A DNA stretch of 64,000 nt from the NCBI GenBank assembly GCA_958434805.1, contig CAUBDX010000006.1, positions 28,728-92,727 of the forward strand, written 5' to 3'. This stretch comes from an uncultured Phocaeicola sp. (GTDB lineage: Bacteria > Bacteroidota > Bacteroidia > Bacteroidales > Bacteroidaceae). Position 1 is the first letter of the stretch. The number at the start of each line of letters is the position of its first letter. Under the pieces are notes generated by a model that saw only the letters and a list, made by a program, of their open reading frames with translations, was not told the origin of the DNA and searched no databases. The position numbers and the translations under genes were made by a program. Positions 63,997 through 64,000 of the stretch are shown here, piece after piece.

Positions 63997-64000
63997 ATTC

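Overview
The window is chromosomal DNA from a gut member of the order Bacteroidales, most likely Phocaeicola or Bacteroides. Several things point there: an ECF sigma / FecR / SusC (STN-bearing) / SusD set with glycoside hydrolases, a GH89 enzyme, a complete Rnf complex, -7 boxes of the form TAnnTTTG upstream of many genes, almost no Shine-Dalgarno sequences, and a CHAERSEAS-type intergenic repeat. No species is claimed.

Layout. (1) 1-3.2 kb is the end of an integrative element: an MBL-fold hydrolase tail, a cupin protein, two radical SAM proteins coupled by ATGA overlaps, and a tyrosine integrase broken by an internal TAG and a lost C-terminus. (2) 3.6-7.1 kb holds a GH89 alpha-N-acetylglucosaminidase and a convergent secreted phosphodiesterase-like protein. 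(3) 7.3-22.6 kb is a 13.5-kb polysaccharide-utilisation island (sigma, anti-sigma, SusC, SusD, GH123-like, GH2, broken esterase, Rpn remnant) flanked by 573/562-bp direct repeats of the 5' part of a GH109-like gene. Neither flanking copy is intact, but recombination between them could rebuild a whole gene and release the island.

(4) 22.8-27 kb carries an iron-type alcohol dehydrogenase, a frameshifted GxxExxY gene, an AlaX-like editing protein, a membrane-anchored nuclease and a flavodoxin/ferredoxin protein. (5) 27.2-33.1 kb is a potassium module: a K+ channel, a histidine kinase, TrkH and an NtrC-type sigma-54 activator. Two candidate sigma-54 promoters, each with a pair of upstream palindromes, lie between the regulator and trkH; one of them precedes a 37-residue membrane peptide ORF. 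(6) 33.2-39.8 kb is housekeeping: thrS-infC-rpmI-rplT, and ruvX-def-TPR. (7) 39.9-44.3 kb encodes a MATE exporter, a ClC channel and GalE. (8) 44.3-47.5 kb is an accessory patch of SMI1/KNR4 and small membrane proteins with two frameshifted genes, resembling an orphan immunity cluster.

(9) 47.8-54.0 kb is the rseC-rnfBCDGEA operon (minus strand), the ion-pumping ferredoxin:NAD oxidoreductase. (10) 54.3-56.8 kb holds a lone hisB, a small lipoprotein and a nitroreductase. (11) 56.9-63.5 kb is the branched-chain amino acid operon ilvD-ilvB-ilvN-thioesterase-ilvC. It is preceded by a good promoter, a 24-codon leader peptide with a run of Ile and Val codons, and a terminator, which together form an apparent attenuator. 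A tRNA-Arg(ACG) closes the window.

From 50.6 to 59.1 kb, eight intergenic gaps contain members of a mirrored repeat family: GTTGAC(A/T)AGG-rich left arm, CATTTCAAAGCC-like core, CTTGTCAACT-rich right arm. A second family of GAGTTTTTGAGTTT units occupies other gaps. Both appear unrelated to coding needs and are the most unusual non-genic feature here. All coordinates, motifs and alignments were read by eye. Family names rest on remembered family features, not on database searches.
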